Origin: Crocinitomicaceae bacterium
Lineage (GTDB): Bacteria; Bacteroidota; Bacteroidia; Flavobacteriales_D; Crocinitomicaceae
NCBI GenBank assembly: GCA_029238665.1
Contig: JAQWFQ010000026.1
Span: 62,001-126,000 of the forward strand
DNA length: 64,000 bases
Reading direction: 5' to 3'
Shown here: positions 53,938 to 61,892 of the stretch, piece after piece
Position numbering within the stretch: position 1 is the first letter of the stretch
Layout: the number at the start of each line of letters is the position of its first letter
The notes under the pieces: model-generated
Told to the model about the DNA's origin: nothing
The model's database searches: none
Seen by the model: the letters and a program-made list of their open reading frames with translations, nothing else
Position numbers and translations under genes: made by a program

Positions 53938-55101
53938 TTACTTGAGCTTGTTTAGGTTTAATTTGCTTCGTACAGGGTTTGCATACATTGCTAGAAACAC
54001 AGGTTGATATTTTTGATCAATCAAGTCAAGTCTAGCTTCAAAGTTGTCCCGATCTTCTTGTAGAATTGCAACTTCGCTTGTTAACTCTTCTAATTTTGGT
54101 CCAATGGAGTCGTCTAGTGTTTGGAGTTTTTCGTAAGCAATGTAGTTGGGTGCTTGAAGTAAGTAATTTTCAATAATTTGATTGTCAATTTCCAGTGCTA
54201 TTTCAGTAGCATTTTCTTTGGTTGTGGTTATTTTTTTTCCAAATGAAATGTGAATGTTTCCTTTCGGGTTCAAAAGACCTGTAACAATGCTTTTTTGATC
54301 GGTGTTATCATCTTTTGTGTAGGTTTCATTATTCATATTCATATAGACTTCTTTGGCTTTCATTGAATCGCAAGGGTCTAGTTCGTATGAAATTGAAATG
54401 GGAATGATATTAAGTGAGTTGATAGCATCGCTTAGTTTCGTTTTTGCATCGTTTTTGTGCCCTCCTAACTGAAGCATTTTAATAATTGCAGGTTCTGTAA
54501 AATCGATACCGTCTTTTGCGCGTCCTTCTTTTTGCGCAATCCAAATGCTGTGTCCTGATTTTATTTGATGATGAATGTAGCGGGATAAGTGTTTTAAGGC
54601 AAATAGTTTTTCTCGTCCAATCAAGGATCGCTTAACAATGAAGCTTTTGTTTAACCTCATTAAATCTGCAATGTATTTTTTCTTTAGTAAGTTGTCGCCG
54701 ATAGCAATTTCTACCGTGTTGTGGTTTGCTTTGTGGAGTAGGTAACTTACCAGTGCGGGGTCCATTGATATGTCTCGGTGATTTCCTATGAACAAATAAG
54801 CATCCTCTTTGTTTAGCCTGTCTAATCCGGAGATGGTAACTTTTTTTGCTGTTTTATTTAAAATGGCATTGAGTTCTTCTCCAACAATATGTTGAATGTC
54901 CAGTATTGTTTTGATTGACTTTAACTTGTGTTTAATAACTATTCGAACAACAGCTTTAGTAATAGTTGGGCTATATTTAAACAGTTTAGGGAAGCGAAAC
55001 TTTGCCATGCCGATGATTAACTCATCTTGTTGGTGTAAGGTTTTAATTACTGCTTCAACTTCATGGTCTCGATAAGGTCTAATGTCTTCAAACTCATCCA
55101 T
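53938..55101 (-). CDS. PlsC-like acyltransferase with N- and C-terminal extensions
   Basis: 387 residues. The acyltransferase core has the NHRDISMD motif (H-x4-D, about residue 107-114) and EGRAKDG and KEVYM-containing blocks. About 90 extra residues at the N-terminus (FRFPKLFKYSPTITKAVVRI) and about 110 at the C-terminus lie outside the usual PlsC fold; the latter has a helical part (SEVAILQEDRDNFEARLD). Acyl-CoA/ACP-dependent glycerol- or lysophospholipid acylation is likely, but the acceptor is not shown by sequence. The tandem structured repeats and the tRNA-His gene lie upstream. Confidence 0.85.
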   Translation of the reverse strand: MDEFEDIRPYRDHEVEAVIKTLHQQDELIIGMAKFRFPKLFKYSPTITKAVVRIVIKHKLKSIKTILDIQHIVGEELNAILNKTAKKVTISGLDRLNKEDAYLFIGNHRDISMDPALVSYLLHKANHNTVEIAIGDNLLKKKYIADLMRLNKSFIVKRSLIGREKLFALKHLSRYIHHQIKSGHSIWIAQKEGRAKDGIDFTEPAIIKMLQLGGHKNDAKTKLSDAINSLNIIPISISYELDPCDSMKAKEVYMNMNNETYTKDDNTDQKSIVTGLLNPKGNIHISFGKKITTTKENATEIALEIDNQIIENYLLQAPNYIAYEKLQTLDDSIGPKLEELTSEVAILQEDRDNFEARLDLIDQKYQPVFLAMYANPVRSKLNLNKLK

Positions 55102-55152
55102 TAATAATATGGTCTATTTATCTTTGTTTCAAATGTACCAAAAATAAGAACA

Positions 55153-55205
55153 TGCGTAAGCATGTGAAGACTATGGCTTGGACGGGAAGTCCAAAAAGAC
55201 AGAGG
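55153..55205. repeat. Structured tandem repeat, copy 1
   Basis: 53 bases. First part: hairpin CATGC-GTAA-GCATG (55151-55164) with a GNRA tetraloop. Second part: TTGGAC (55178-55183) pairs with GTCCAA (55189-55194) around a GGGAA loop. Spaced 57 bases from copy 2. See copy 2 for the compensating changes. Confidence 0.8.
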
Positions 55206-55209
55206 AAAG

Positions 55210-55262
55210 TGCGTAAGCATGTGAAGACGAAGGCTCGACCGGGAAGGTCGAATAGCCAGAGG
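55210..55262. repeat. Structured tandem repeat, copy 2
   Basis: 53 bases aligned without gaps to copy 1; the first 19 bases are identical. The second hairpin is TCGACC (55235-55240) with GGTCGA (55246-55251) around the same GGGAA loop. Against copy 1 three of its pairs change on both sides at once (T-A to C-G, G-C to A-T, A-T to C-G), so pairing is kept while the sequence is not. A further GGCT/AGCC pairing (55232-55235 with 55254-55257) encloses it. Confidence 0.8.
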
Positions 55263-55286
55263 TACGACCCTCGGTGCCGAGTAAAC

Positions 55287-55316
55287 AAAAAAAAGGCCTT
55301 GATTTCTCAAGACCTT
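55287..55316 (-). terminator. Rho-independent terminator of the tRNA-His transcript
   Basis: On the minus strand AAGGTCTTGA, loop GAAA, TCAAGGCCTT (one G-U pair), followed by a run of eight T. It begins ten bases after the end of the tRNA. Confidence 0.92.
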
Positions 55317-55325
55317 AATAAAATG

Positions 55326-55400
55326 GGTGGAAGATGGGGCTCGAACCCACGACCCTCGGTACCACAAACCGATGCTCTAACCAACTGAGCTACAACCACC
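55326..55400 (-). tRNA. tRNA-His (anticodon GTG)
   Basis: Cloverleaf read on the minus strand: D-arm TAGCTCAGTTGGTTAGAGC, anticodon loop TTGTGGT with GTG, T-arm GTGGG-TTCGAGC-CCCAT. The extra G at -1 and C73, identity elements of tRNA-His, are present. No CCA is encoded. The acceptor stem has T-T at 5:68 and 6:67 (5' GTGGTTG, 3' CTTCCAC), so it has two mismatches. A TATCTTTG promoter element lies just upstream and a terminator just downstream. Confidence 0.95.
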
Positions 55401-55411
55401 ATTTGTGCGGG

Positions 55412-55419
55412 CAAAGATA
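55412..55419 (-). promoter_or_regulatory. tRNA-His promoter -7 element
   Basis: TATCTTTG on the minus strand, 12 bases before the tRNA 5' end, followed by CCC as at the rpsO promoter. Confidence 0.6.
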
Positions 55420-55589
55420 TGTAATTCTTCAAATATATAGCTAGAGTTTATGTGTTTTTTTTAATTAAAAATTAATAAGAGCTAATAGAGGCCTTTTACA
55501 CACGTGTTTAGCCAATGGCTTAGATTCTATTAACGTTAAGTATGTTGATAAAGTTTGATTAGATTAAGCAAACTATATCAAGACTGTGC

Positions 55590-55597
55590 TACTTTTG
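55590..55597 (+). promoter_or_regulatory. Candidate -7 element upstream of the oxidoreductase gene
   Basis: TACTTTTG matches TAnnTTTG 16 bases before the ATG. No TTG at the ideal -33 position. Confidence 0.4.
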
Positions 55598-55613
55598 TTT
55601 TAAATCATTTTTT

Positions 55614-56612
55614 ATGTTAAAGATAGGTGTACTTGGTGCAGGACATTTGGGTAAGATTCACATTCGAATTTTATTAGAATTAAGTGAAGAGTTTGAGCTT
55701 ATAGGTTTCTTTGATCCCAGTGATGACAATGCCAATTCGGCAATTGAGGCGTTCAATATAAAGCGTTTTGATACGATTGATGCTCTAATAGATGCTGTAG
55801 ATTGTGTAGATGTAGTTTCGCCTACTTTAACACACTTTGACTGCGCCTCAAAAGTACTTAGAAAAAGCAAGCATGTTTTTATAGAGAAACCAGTAACTGA
55901 AACTGTAGATGAAGCTAAGGTGTTAATTGAATTGGCTCATGAGGCTGGAGTAAAAGCCCAGGTTGGTCATGTTGAGCGATTTAACCCTGCGTTTCAGGCA
56001 GCATTGTCTTATTTTGAAAGTCCTATGTTTATTGAGGCGCACCGTTTAGCTCAATTTAACCCACGTGGAACGGATGTTCCTGTTGTGCTGGATTTAATGA
56101 TTCATGATCTAGATGCTATACTGAGTGTTGTTAAGTCAGGTGTTAAGAGAATATCTGCATCAGGTGTTGCTGTAGTTAGTGATACACCAGATATTGCAAA
56201 TGCGCGAATTGAATTTGATAATGGTTGTGTTGCAAACCTTACAGCAAGTAGAATTTCAATGAAAAATATGCGTAAATCCCGATTTTTTCAAAAGGATGCT
56301 TATATCAGTGTTGATTTTTTAGAGAAAGAGATGGAGGTTGTACGTATGCAAGACCTTGAATCTGAACCAGGTCCATTTGATATGGTGTTTGATATGGGTG
56401 AGGGTAAGCCAGTAAAAAAAATCATTTTTGATAAGCCAGACATTGAACCTGTCAACGCAATCAAAGAAGAGTTGTCTACTTTTTATCAAGCTATAGTGAA
56501 TGACACTGAACCTGTTGTACCTATAGAAGATGGGTATTTAGCTTTAGATATAGCGCAAAAAATAGTTGCTAAACTCAAGTCCTCATCTTTACAAACATTA
56601 AGCAATAAGTAA
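55614..56612 (+). CDS. Gfo/Idh/MocA family oxidoreductase
   Basis: 332 residues. Nucleotide-binding fold GVLGAGHLGKIHIRIL, the dehydrogenase motif FIEKPVTETVDEA (E-K-P), then the GFO/IDH catalytic half with QVGHVERFNPAFQA and VVLDLMIHDLDAI. No signal peptide, unlike the GH109 protein. Family members oxidise sugars or amino sugars with NAD(P). In Bacteroidota a close group of this family is often near lipoprotein or glycan genes; here a lipoprotein and a sugar-phosphate transferase follow on the same strand. Confidence 0.9.
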   Translation: MLKIGVLGAGHLGKIHIRILLELSEEFELIGFFDPSDDNANSAIEAFNIKRFDTIDALIDAVDCVDVVSPTLTHFDCASKVLRKSKHVFIEKPVTETVDEAKVLIELAHEAGVKAQVGHVERFNPAFQAALSYFESPMFIEAHRLAQFNPRGTDVPVVLDLMIHDLDAILSVVKSGVKRISASGVAVVSDTPDIANARIEFDNGCVANLTASRISMKNMRKSRFFQKDAYISVDFLEKEMEVVRMQDLESEPGPFDMVFDMGEGKPVKKIIFDKPDIEPVNAIKEELSTFYQAIVNDTEPVVPIEDGYLALDIAQKIVAKLKSSSLQTLSNK

Positions 56613-56647
56613 GCATTTTTATCGTTTTGTTTTTTTACCGAAAAAAT

Positions 56648-57547
56648 ATGAGAGTAGTAATATCATTTGTAGTTGTTTTTGTTTTAGCTGGAGCGTGTAT
56701 AAAAAACAATCCTGACCCAGTTTGGATTGAAGTTACAGCATGGGACCTTGTTAATAATCCTGATGAAAACCCAGCAGATAAATATAAGCCGGGAGTTTTA
56801 ACTCATGCCATTAAGGATGTTTGGCTGTATGTAGATAATTCTCTTATTGGTGTTTTTGAGGTTCCTTTTAAAGTGCCTGTGTTGTCTGAGGGAGTAAAAG
56901 AAATTAGAATGATTGCAGGTGTACATAACAACGGTATTTCCGCAACCAAGGTTAAGTATCCTTTCTTCGAGCCCTATGTAGTAACACTTGATTTGGTTAA
57001 GAATGAAACCTATCATATTGACCCTGTAACAATGTATGCAACATCAACAGAGTTCTGGATTGAAGACTTTGAGAACTCTTCCAATGCTTTTGTTGATGGG
57101 AATGCGACACTCTCATCACTCGTGCCATCAAATGATCCTGCTGTTTTTAATTCAGAGATTAATGGAGCGCAGTTTGGGCGTATATCGTTAAATAACACGG
57201 ATAATTTATACGTTGGATCAACGGATGTTTTAGGTATTTCGGGTATTCCTATTGGTCTTCCTAAGGGAATAGACTGCTATTTAGAGATAGACTATCACAA
57301 TACAGCAGACCTTACTACAGGTTTATTGGCGCTAAGTACAACTGATGGCTTACTGAATCCTCTGGTTAGGCTAAACAAACAATTTGAAAGTGAAGTGGAG
57401 TGGAAAAAAATATACATTGATTTGAGGGAGGTTGTTTCAGGTTCTACTTCAGCAGACTACTTTGAATTTACCTTAGATGCATTACTGCCTAGTGGTGTTA
57501 ATTCAGCAGAAATAAACATAGACAATTTTAAAGCAGTACACTTTTAG
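56648..57547 (+). CDS. Lipoprotein of unknown function
   Basis: 299 residues from the ATG at 56648 (open upstream to a TTG at 56627). MRVVISFVVVFVLAGAC is a lipobox with Cys at 17. The mature protein begins IKNNPDPVWIEVTAWDLV and is rich in Asn, Val and Thr, with predicted beta-strands throughout, ending EINIDNFKAVHF, reminiscent of a galactose-binding-like sandwich. No family recognised. The following sugar-phosphate transferase starts at the next base after its stop. Confidence 0.75.
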   Translation: MRVVISFVVVFVLAGACIKNNPDPVWIEVTAWDLVNNPDENPADKYKPGVLTHAIKDVWLYVDNSLIGVFEVPFKVPVLSEGVKEIRMIAGVHNNGISATKVKYPFFEPYVVTLDLVKNETYHIDPVTMYATSTEFWIEDFENSSNAFVDGNATLSSLVPSNDPAVFNSEINGAQFGRISLNNTDNLYVGSTDVLGISGIPIGLPKGIDCYLEIDYHNTADLTTGLLALSTTDGLLNPLVRLNKQFESEVEWKKIYIDLREVVSGSTSADYFEFTLDALLPSGVNSAEINIDNFKAVHF

Positions 57548-58942
57548 ATGAATTCAAGACTTTTAACCTTTATTCTTATTGTTTTAGATTGGCTGTCGGC
57601 TTTAGTGGCGTGGTCGTTATTCTATTATTTACGAAAAGCAAACATTGAAAACGTTGAGTTTACGGTGAATAATACCTTTTACATGGGGATAGCATTGTTT
57701 CCTATTGCTTGGTTGCTTCTTTACCTGTTGCAAGGAACGTATCAGGACGCAAGACGTTTACACAGATTGAAAATATTGGGTATCACGTTTTCTGCAACAC
57801 TAATGGGGGTTATTGGAATTTTCTTCTTATTTCTTTTGGACGATGAAATCAATAGGTATGAGCAGTACTATTACTCTGTGTTATTACTGTTTGGTGTACA
57901 TTTTACAATCACATTTGTCCCACGATTTGTTTTGGTGAGTTACATCGTAAAGCAAATCCATAACCGAAAATCAGGGTTCAAAACCTTAATTGTTGGAGGG
58001 AGTGATAAGGCAGTTGATATTTTTGAAGAAATCAATGGGTTGCCAATAGGAACTGGGCATCAATTTGTAGGGTTTATTAACCTTAATGGAGTCGATAAGC
58101 TGTTGAGCGATGATTTACCTTACTTAGGTCATATAGATCAAGTGGAATCTGTTTTGCGTGAACATGAAATTGAAGAGGTTATTATTGCTTTAGAAAGTGT
58201 TGAGCACGATCGACTTAAAAAAATTATTTCCCGATTAGAAGGCGGAGATGTTCGAATAAAAATACTTCCAGATATGTATGACATTTTATCTGGGATTGTT
58301 GAGATGAATAATATATTTGGCGCACTTTTAATTGAGGTGAAATCTGAAGTAATGCCCGTGTGGCAACGTACATTTAAACGTCTTTTTGATATTGTATCTT
58401 CTGTGATTTCTTTGGTGTTATTAAGTCCTTTGTTTGTTGTGCTTGCTTTCTTGGTTAAAGCATCTTCTCCAGGACCAATATTGTTTAAGCAAGATCGAAT
58501 TGGGAAAAATGGGTCGGTATTCAAGATCATTAAATTTAGAACCATGTTTGTTGGTTCTGAAAAAAATGGGCCTCAGTTGTCTTCATCAAGTGACCCGCGC
58601 ATCACTGCTATTGGTCGCTTTATGCGTAAGTTTAGGTTGGATGAGTTTCTGCAGTTTTACAATGTTTTAATAGGGGACATGTCGCTTGTTGGTCCAAGGC
58701 CTGAGCGACAGTTTTATATTGATCAAATTGTTGAGCGTGAACCTCAGTTTTTAGAATTAACAAAAGTACGTCCGGGAATCACATCTTGGGGACAGGTTAA
58801 ATATGGCTATGCTGAAAATGTCGATCAGATGCTCGATCGAATGAAGTATGACTTGTTGTATCTTAAAAACAGAACCTTATCCTTAGATTTTAAAATAATG
58901 CTCTACACGGTGCTTATTATTTTTAAGGGGGCAGGGAAGTAA
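57548..58942 (+). CDS. Polyprenyl-phosphate sugar-1-phosphate transferase (WcaJ-like)
   Basis: 464 residues. Four or five N-terminal membrane helices (about 1-135), a CoA-binding-like Rossmann domain (about 140-260), a re-entrant helix, and the catalytic bacterial-sugar-transferase domain (about 275-464) with KRLFDIVSSVISLVLLSPL, FKQDRIGKNG, IKFRTMFVGSEKN, the Asp-Glu pair in RKFRLDEFLQFYNVL, and SLVGPRPERQFY. It transfers a hexose-1-phosphate to undecaprenyl phosphate to start an exopolysaccharide or O-antigen repeat. The sugar is unknown. Confidence 0.93.
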   Translation: MNSRLLTFILIVLDWLSALVAWSLFYYLRKANIENVEFTVNNTFYMGIALFPIAWLLLYLLQGTYQDARRLHRLKILGITFSATLMGVIGIFFLFLLDDEINRYEQYYYSVLLLFGVHFTITFVPRFVLVSYIVKQIHNRKSGFKTLIVGGSDKAVDIFEEINGLPIGTGHQFVGFINLNGVDKLLSDDLPYLGHIDQVESVLREHEIEEVIIALESVEHDRLKKIISRLEGGDVRIKILPDMYDILSGIVEMNNIFGALLIEVKSEVMPVWQRTFKRLFDIVSSVISLVLLSPLFVVLAFLVKASSPGPILFKQDRIGKNGSVFKIIKFRTMFVGSEKNGPQLSSSSDPRITAIGRFMRKFRLDEFLQFYNVLIGDMSLVGPRPERQFYIDQIVEREPQFLELTKVRPGITSWGQVKYGYAENVDQMLDRMKYDLLYLKNRTLSLDFKIMLYTVLIIFKGAGK

Positions 58943-59554
58943 TTACTTTATTTTTACATTAAAGAGTTCTCTATCACCAATTTCTCCAACAAGTTCATCA
59001 CCAATAGCAATTGGCCCGACGCCTTCAGGGGTACCGGTATAAATCAAGTCGCCTTTTTTTAAGGTCATAAACTGTGAAATGTAAGCGATTAAAGAATCTA
59101 TTTTGAAAATCATGTCCGTTGTATTTCCTTCTTGGACAAGCTTACCATTTTGTTTTAGTGTAAAACTCAGGTTGTCTAAGTCTAATTCTTCTTTTGGGAT
59201 AAATTCTTTTGAAATAGGTGCGCTGCCTTCGAATGCTTTTGCGATTTCCCAAGGGTGGCCATTTTTTTTACATGTTTGTTGTAAATCTCGAGCTGTAAAG
59301 TCTATGCCCAGGCCAATTTCTGAGTAGTATTTGTGTGCAAACTTCTCGGCAATATTTTTCCCTACACGATTAATCTTTACAACTAATTCACATTCAAAGT
59401 GAATGTCTTTTGAGAATTTAGGGTAAAAGAAAGGTGTGCCAGGGCGTAGCAATGCAATGTCTGGTTTCATGAAAAACATGGGTGTCGTAGGAATTTCAGC
59501 ATTCATCTCTTTGGCATGCTTGGCGTAGTTTCTTCCGATACAAATTATTTTCAT
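58943..59554 (-). CDS. Fumarylacetoacetate hydrolase family protein
   Basis: 203 residues, the small FAHD1/2-like class. Metal-binding ECELVVKINRVGKNI and GIDFTARDLQQTCKKNG, and IYTGTPEGVGPIAIGD are the usual motifs. Members are hydrolases, decarboxylases or isomerases of 2,4-diketo acids, often oxaloacetate decarboxylase. Its ATG directly follows the exonuclease stop codon (TAGATG), so the two are co-transcribed. Confidence 0.93.
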   Translation of the reverse strand: MKIICIGRNYAKHAKEMNAEIPTTPMFFMKPDIALLRPGTPFFYPKFSKDIHFECELVVKINRVGKNIAEKFAHKYYSEIGLGIDFTARDLQQTCKKNGHPWEIAKAFEGSAPISKEFIPKEELDLDNLSFTLKQNGKLVQEGNTTDMIFKIDSLIAYISQFMTLKKGDLIYTGTPEGVGPIAIGDELVGEIGDRELFNVKIK

Positions 59555-60394
59555 CTAGTTAAATTTATTCTTTAAAGCATTGAGTTTATCGTCGAATGTT
59601 TCTGCGTTAGCTTTGTTTTTTTGAGCTGCTTTTACTTTATCCATTGCTTTTTTAAGGCACTGTTTAGTGTAGCGAGGAAAGTCAGCATCCATCATCCAGC
59701 CGTAGTAACCAGGCTCAGCTATTGAAACATCTTTAATGGTTTTTCCTTTATGTTTACCAAAATTGTAGATTTCAACCCCTTCTTTATTTAGTGCTAGTCT
59801 GCCTGCAAAATCTAAACGAGAGACATTTCCATAGCTTGAAAAATTAGCTAAAAAAGGAACGTCATCTTGAATTTCGTCATACTTAGAAATTTGAGCATCT
59901 AAAACTTCCCATGTAGCATCAGCATCAGCCATTGCAGAGTGAGCATTTTTAAGGTCTTTGTTGCAGTAAAAAGCGTAGGCAGCAATCAGTGTACGCTGTT
60001 CCATTTTATGAAAAATATTCTGAACGTCGATGTGATTTTTGGTTGATAAATCAATTTCACTTCCTGCACGAAGTAGCTCTTCTGCTAGCATTGGCAAGTC
60101 GAATTTATTTGAATTATAACCAGCAATGTCTGTATTCTCAATAAAGGCCTCAAGTTCAGGTATAATTTGCTTGAATGTAGGAGCGTCTTTTATGTCTTCA
60201 TCATAAATACCGTGAATTTCACTTACTTCTTTCGGAATGGCTTGTTCAGGATTTAATCGCTTGTGAAACTCAGATCGTTTACCATCTGGTGCAATTTTAA
60301 CAATTGCAATTTCAACAATTCGATCATTTGTAACACTTAATCCTGTTGCTTCAAGATCAAAGATAGCAAGGGATTTTTTTAGTTTGATGTTCAT
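59555..60394 (-). CDS. 3'-5' exonuclease (DEDDh, DnaQ-like)
   Basis: 279 residues. Exo I FDLEATGLS with D13 and E15, Exo II AGYNSNKFDLPML, and Exo III HSAMADADATWEVLD give the DEDDh set. The C-terminal 90 residues (EIYNFGKHKGKTIKDVSIAEPGYYGWMMD) form the small domain found in several Bacteroidota exonucleases of this type. It removes nucleotides from DNA or RNA 3' ends; it resembles the epsilon-like subunit but is not fused to a polymerase. Confidence 0.93.
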   Translation of the reverse strand: MNIKLKKSLAIFDLEATGLSVTNDRIVEIAIVKIAPDGKRSEFHKRLNPEQAIPKEVSEIHGIYDEDIKDAPTFKQIIPELEAFIENTDIAGYNSNKFDLPMLAEELLRAGSEIDLSTKNHIDVQNIFHKMEQRTLIAAYAFYCNKDLKNAHSAMADADATWEVLDAQISKYDEIQDDVPFLANFSSYGNVSRLDFAGRLALNKEGVEIYNFGKHKGKTIKDVSIAEPGYYGWMMDADFPRYTKQCLKKAMDKVKAAQKNKANAETFDDKLNALKNKFN

Positions 60395-60433
60395 AGGGTA
60401 AATATAAGAATAGGAAAGTAGAGCACAAAAAAA

Positions 60434-60457
60434 AGTCCGGCATAACCGGACTTTTTT
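60434..60457 (-). terminator. Terminator after the E2 gene (works in both directions)
   Basis: A seven-bp GC-rich stem (AGTCCGG with CCGGACT), five-base loop, flanked by A-runs and T-runs. On the minus strand it ends the E2 transcript. Confidence 0.88.
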
Positions 60458-60472
60458 GTATGATTTTGTGTG

Positions 60473-61813
60473 TTAGAATTCACGATTCATATCAAATGCT
60501 TCAAGGTATTCAGCAACACGTTTTACAAAACGTCCTCCCAGCGCACCGTCAACAACTCTATGGTCGTATGAGTGAGATAAGAACATTTTTTGTCTTATTC
60601 CTATAAAATCACCCTCTGGTGTTTCAATAACAGCGGGAACTTTTCGTATTGCTCCTAAGGCTAGTATTGCTACTTGTGGTTGGTTGATAATAGGTGTCCC
60701 CATCACATTTCCAAATGTCCCCACATTTGTTACAGTGTAAGTTCCTCCTTGGATTTCTTCTGGTTTTAATGCATTGTTACGTGCACTGTTTGCTAATTGA
60801 TTTACAGACTTTGTCAAACCTGTAAGGTTTAAACGGTCTGCATTCTTGATTACAGGAACGATTAAGTTTCCTGAAGGAAGAGCAGTGGCCATTCCTAAGT
60901 TGATGTTGTTTCGTTTGATAATTTGATTTCCTGAAACAGAAACATTAACCATAGGGAAGTCTTTAATTGCTTTAACAATCGCCTCCATGATTATTGGTGT
61001 GAAAGTGATGTTTTCTCCTTCACGTTCGCTAAATCCTTTTTTAACTTTATTTCTCCAGTTTACAAGGTTTGTTACATCTGCCTCAACATAACTTGTTACG
61101 TGTGGAGAAACATGTGTAGACATGATCATATGATCAGCAATGATCTTACGCATACGGTCCATTTCGATGATTTCATCATCTGGTCCAGGAATCACGATTG
61201 GTTCTTTAATGTTGGCTAAAAATCCGCCGCCATTATTAGCAGGAGCCGCTGCTTGCTTTGTAGCAACAGGAGCCGGAGCCGCTGCAGGAGTAGTTGTATT
61301 TTTTCTACCACCATCAATGTATCCAAGAATGTCTTTTTTAGTTACTCTTCCACCTTGACCAGATCCAGAAACAGCTTCTAATTCTGCCATAGAAATGCCT
61401 TCTTTTTCAGCAATACTTCTTACGAGTGGAGAATAGAATTTTCCAGAAGGGCTGTTTTTAGCTAGTGCGTCTGAGTTGTTCGCTGAAACAGCCTCAACAG
61501 CAGCGCTTACTTGCTCTTCAATTACAGCTACTGGAGTTTCTGCTTTTGCAGGTGAGTCAGTAGGAGCAGAACCATCTGTAGATATTATAGCGATAACATC
61601 GCCAACTTGTGCAACGTCATTTTCTTCAAAAAGAATTTTAACTAAAGTACCTTCAGCTTCAGAAGGAAGCTCGTTATCAACTTTGTCTGTTGCAACTTCA
61701 ACTAAAGGTTCGTCCATTTCAACTGTATCACCAACATTTTTTAACCAATTGGTAATTGTTGCTTCTGTTACACTTTCTCCCATTTTAGGAAGTCTAATCT
61801 CTATCTGTGACAT
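60473..61813 (-). CDS. 2-oxo acid dehydrogenase dihydrolipoamide acyltransferase (E2)
   Basis: 446 residues. Lipoyl domain 1-78 with the lipoylated lysine K44 in EVATDKVDNE, an Ala/Pro linker, the E1/E3-binding domain (about 128-168, YSPLVRSIAEKEGI), a second Ala-rich linker, and the catalytic domain (about 215-446) with the active-site pair SYDHRVVDGALGG. The DKVDNE form of the lipoyl site is frequent in branched-chain or 2-oxoglutarate E2, so the exact complex is uncertain; E1 and E3 are not in the window. Confidence 0.93.
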   Translation of the reverse strand: MSQIEIRLPKMGESVTEATITNWLKNVGDTVEMDEPLVEVATDKVDNELPSEAEGTLVKILFEENDVAQVGDVIAIISTDGSAPTDSPAKAETPVAVIEEQVSAAVEAVSANNSDALAKNSPSGKFYSPLVRSIAEKEGISMAELEAVSGSGQGGRVTKKDILGYIDGGRKNTTTPAAAPAPVATKQAAAPANNGGGFLANIKEPIVIPGPDDEIIEMDRMRKIIADHMIMSTHVSPHVTSYVEADVTNLVNWRNKVKKGFSEREGENITFTPIIMEAIVKAIKDFPMVNVSVSGNQIIKRNNINLGMATALPSGNLIVPVIKNADRLNLTGLTKSVNQLANSARNNALKPEEIQGGTYTVTNVGTFGNVMGTPIINQPQVAILALGAIRKVPAVIETPEGDFIGIRQKMFLSHSYDHRVVDGALGGRFVKRVAEYLEAFDMNREF

Positions 61814-61845
61814 ATGTAGTAGTAAATCGTCCGTTTATATGAGTA

Positions 61846-61875
61846 CAAAAATAGTCGAAATTTCCTCTTTGACAA
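61846..61875 (-). promoter_or_regulatory. E2-gene promoter, consensus TTG-N19-TAnnTTTG
   Basis: On the minus strand TTG at 61875-61873, 19 bases, then TATTTTTG at 61853-61846, 32 bases before the ATG. Exact Bacteroidota spacing. Confidence 0.75.
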
Positions 61876-61892
61876 TAGAAGAGCGGAAGGTT

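Larger units (their letters stand above)
55102..55325. other. Gap between the acyltransferase and tRNA-His holding two structured repeats and a terminator
   Basis: Of these 224 bases, 55153-55262 are two tandem structured repeats and 55287-55316 a terminator for tRNA-His. The only ORFs are low-complexity readings through the repeats, judged spurious. A 12-base stretch (55264-55275, ACGACCCTCGGT) equals part of the tRNA-His gene. Confidence 0.7.

Noticed and set aside
55101-55388. Open frames of 78 and 88 codons through the repeat and tRNA-His region
   Set aside because: They cross a tRNA, a terminator and two structured repeats and contain repeat-like peptides only; not protein-coding.
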